From NCBI RefSeq assembly GCF_037300705.1, contig NZ_CP147776.1, forward strand, positions 4,898,001 to 4,962,000: DNA of 64,000 bases. Reading direction: 5' to 3'. The position numbers and the translations under genes were made by a program. This DNA is from Massilia sp. W12 (lineage in GTDB: Bacteria; Pseudomonadota; Gammaproteobacteria; Burkholderiales; Burkholderiaceae_D). This document shows, in pieces, positions 62,905-64,000 of the stretch (position 1 is the stretch's first letter; each line of letters starts with the position of its first letter). The notes under the pieces were generated by a model. It was not told where the DNA came from. It did no database searches and saw nothing but the letters and a program-made list of their open reading frames with translations.

Positions 62905-64000
62905 TTATTCGTCTTCACCCACCCATTGCTGCGGCTGATCCTGCACCACTTCAAGCAGCGCGCGCACCACTTCAGGATCAAATTGTGTCCCGCTGCGTTC
63001 GACAATATAGGATGTCACCGTTTCAAACGGCCAGGGTTCTTTATAGGGGCGGCGGTGCAACAGGGCGTCGAACACATCGACCACAGCAACAATGCGCGCA
63101 GACAAAGGAATTTGCAAGCCCCGCAATTGGCTCGGATAACCATTGCCATCGAAATGTTCATGATGGCCGCCTGCGATTTGCGCGCCGAATGTCAGATAGC
63201 TGATGCCATCCACCATCTTGGCCGCACGTTCGAGAATAGCCTGTCCCACTTTAGCGTGCGCTTGCATCACTTCACGCTCTTCCGGGGTATGGCGGCCAGG
63301 CTTGAGCAAAACCGCATCCGGGGTGGAAACTTTGCCGACATCGTGCAAAATGCTGGCCACGCCCACCATTTCCAGCATCTGCGGCGTGATCTCATCGAGA
63401 TAAATCCCTTGCTGGTACAGCTTGCGCGTGATCGCCTCAGTCAAAGCTTGCACCCGCCGCACATGGCCGCCGGTGCCCTCATCGCGGAATTCCGCCAAAT
63501 CCGCCAAGGCCACCACGGTCGCCTCCTGTGCGCGGTGTAATTGTCCGAACAAATACAAATTATCAAAAGCCGCCGCAATGCGATGGCAAAACACTTCCAT
63601 CAAATCGCGCTGCACCTGGGTCAGCGGCCAGGGCGGCGTCACGGAAATCGCAAATTCATGGCCCTGCTGGGTGTGCACAAACAACACATCGATTGGATGC
63701 TCATATTGATTGCGTTTTTCGCGGAAAGCGCGCTCAATCGCCGCCGCCAATTGATGATTCGGCGGCAACTCTTCGCTATCCGCCAGATGGGAATAACAGC
63801 CGGTGGCCGCCACCACCGAAGCCAGACTTTGATCGCTGTTGCCGTGTAAAACGCACAACACGCCATCGGCGCCCACGTCCAGCACAGCGCTGACCTGATT
63901 CAGCACGCCGGAAGCGAATTCGCGTAAGGAATGGACTTTGTAGAGATTGGTGGCGCCTTCCAGAATGCGTGACAGACCGACGCGGCTGCGCTCAAGCATG
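62905..64000 (-). CDS. HD-GYP phosphodiesterase (DUF3369-like plus HD-GYP), 5' part outside the window
   Basis: At least 364 residues, with the frame open to the window edge, so the N-terminus (often a receiver domain) is missing. Residues ~1-155 resemble DUF3369: GATNLYKVHSLREFASGVL, NQVSAVLDVGADGVLCVLHG. The C-terminal half is an HD-GYP domain: HDVGKVSTPDAVLLKPG (HD and Lys), HAKVGQAIL, GHHEHFDGNGYPSQLRG (the HHExxDGxGYP motif) and VVDVFDALLHRRPYKEPWP. HD-GYP enzymes hydrolyse cyclic di-GMP. All metal ligands are kept, so it is probably active. Same strand as the four-helix sensor. Confidence 0.9.
   Translation of the reverse strand, partial: MLERSRVGLSRILEGATNLYKVHSLREFASGVLNQVSAVLDVGADGVLCVLHGNSDQSLASVVAATGCYSHLADSEELPPNHQLAAAIERAFREKRNQYEHPIDVLFVHTQQGHEFAISVTPPWPLTQVQRDLMEVFCHRIAAAFDNLYLFGQLHRAQEATVVALADLAEFRDEGTGGHVRRVQALTEAITRKLYQQGIYLDEITPQMLEMVGVASILHDVGKVSTPDAVLLKPGRHTPEEREVMQAHAKVGQAILERAAKMVDGISYLTFGAQIAGGHHEHFDGNGYPSQLRGLQIPLSARIVAVVDVFDALLHRRPYKEPWPFETVTSYIVERSGTQFDPEVVRALLEVVQDQPQQWVGEDE

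Overview
The window looks like a chromosomal segment of a GC-rich betaproteobacterium, most likely order Burkholderiales and possibly Oxalobacteraceae-like. The evidence is the tRNA-Tyr/Gly/Thr-tuf-tRNA-Trp-secE-nusG-rplKAJL-rpoBC block, the gltBD pair, a PEP-CTERM protein, a manganese-riboswitch-controlled TMEM165/GDT1 exporter, and TTCGACAAGC-type and GGAGCGGC...GCCGCTCC-type dispersed repeats. The genus assignment is inference. There is no rRNA, no CRISPR array, no integrase and no intact insertion sequence.

Region 1 (1-7.7 kb, + strand) is the 3' end of a non-ribosomal peptide synthetase locus. It holds the end of an adenylation domain with an embedded methyltransferase, then PCP-C-A-PCP-TE. 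A small ACT-domain protein overlaps it by four bases, followed by an unrecognised protein with a zincin-like HEMSH...ELAAD motif. Region 2 (7.7-11.7 kb) holds an RlmA-like rRNA methyltransferase, a Tet-type MFS exporter, an FMN-dependent alpha-hydroxy-acid oxidase and a DUF2214-like membrane protein.

Region 3 (12.0-21.4 kb, all - strand) is the most unusual part. It is a tight eight-gene operon made of three paralogous proteins sharing the motif SEAELNHFLG and a glycine-rich centre, a HEIGH metalloprotease-like protein, a large unrecognised protein, a BioF/AONS-like PLP enzyme, a peptidoglycan-binding/GIY-YIG fusion and an amidohydrolase. I do not recognise it as a described system. It ends at a perfect 14-bp hairpin.

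Region 4 (21.4-33.7 kb) is accessory. Two 110-bp REP-like direct repeats precede a P-loop ATPase translationally coupled to a TPR protein built from five nearly identical 123-bp repeats, which suggests an NLR-like or defence pair. An SDR, fadD, an alpha/beta-hydrolase/AMP-ligase fusion with degenerate catalytic motifs, and two tandem paralogous lipoproteins follow, then a 34-bp tandem repeat.

Region 5 (33.7-44.4 kb) carries gltB-gltD, a PEP-CTERM protein, a YciI-like protein, the riboswitch and its exporter, a TlpA-like thioredoxin, a DUF4189 protein and a Cys/Gly-rich-tail membrane protein. Region 6 (44.6-58.5 kb, - strand) is the core transcription/translation block. Region 7 (58.7-64 kb, - strand) contains signalling proteins: an HDOD protein, a receiver-TPR protein with a Glu at the phosphoacceptor position, a four-helix-type membrane sensor and a truncated HD-GYP phosphodiesterase.
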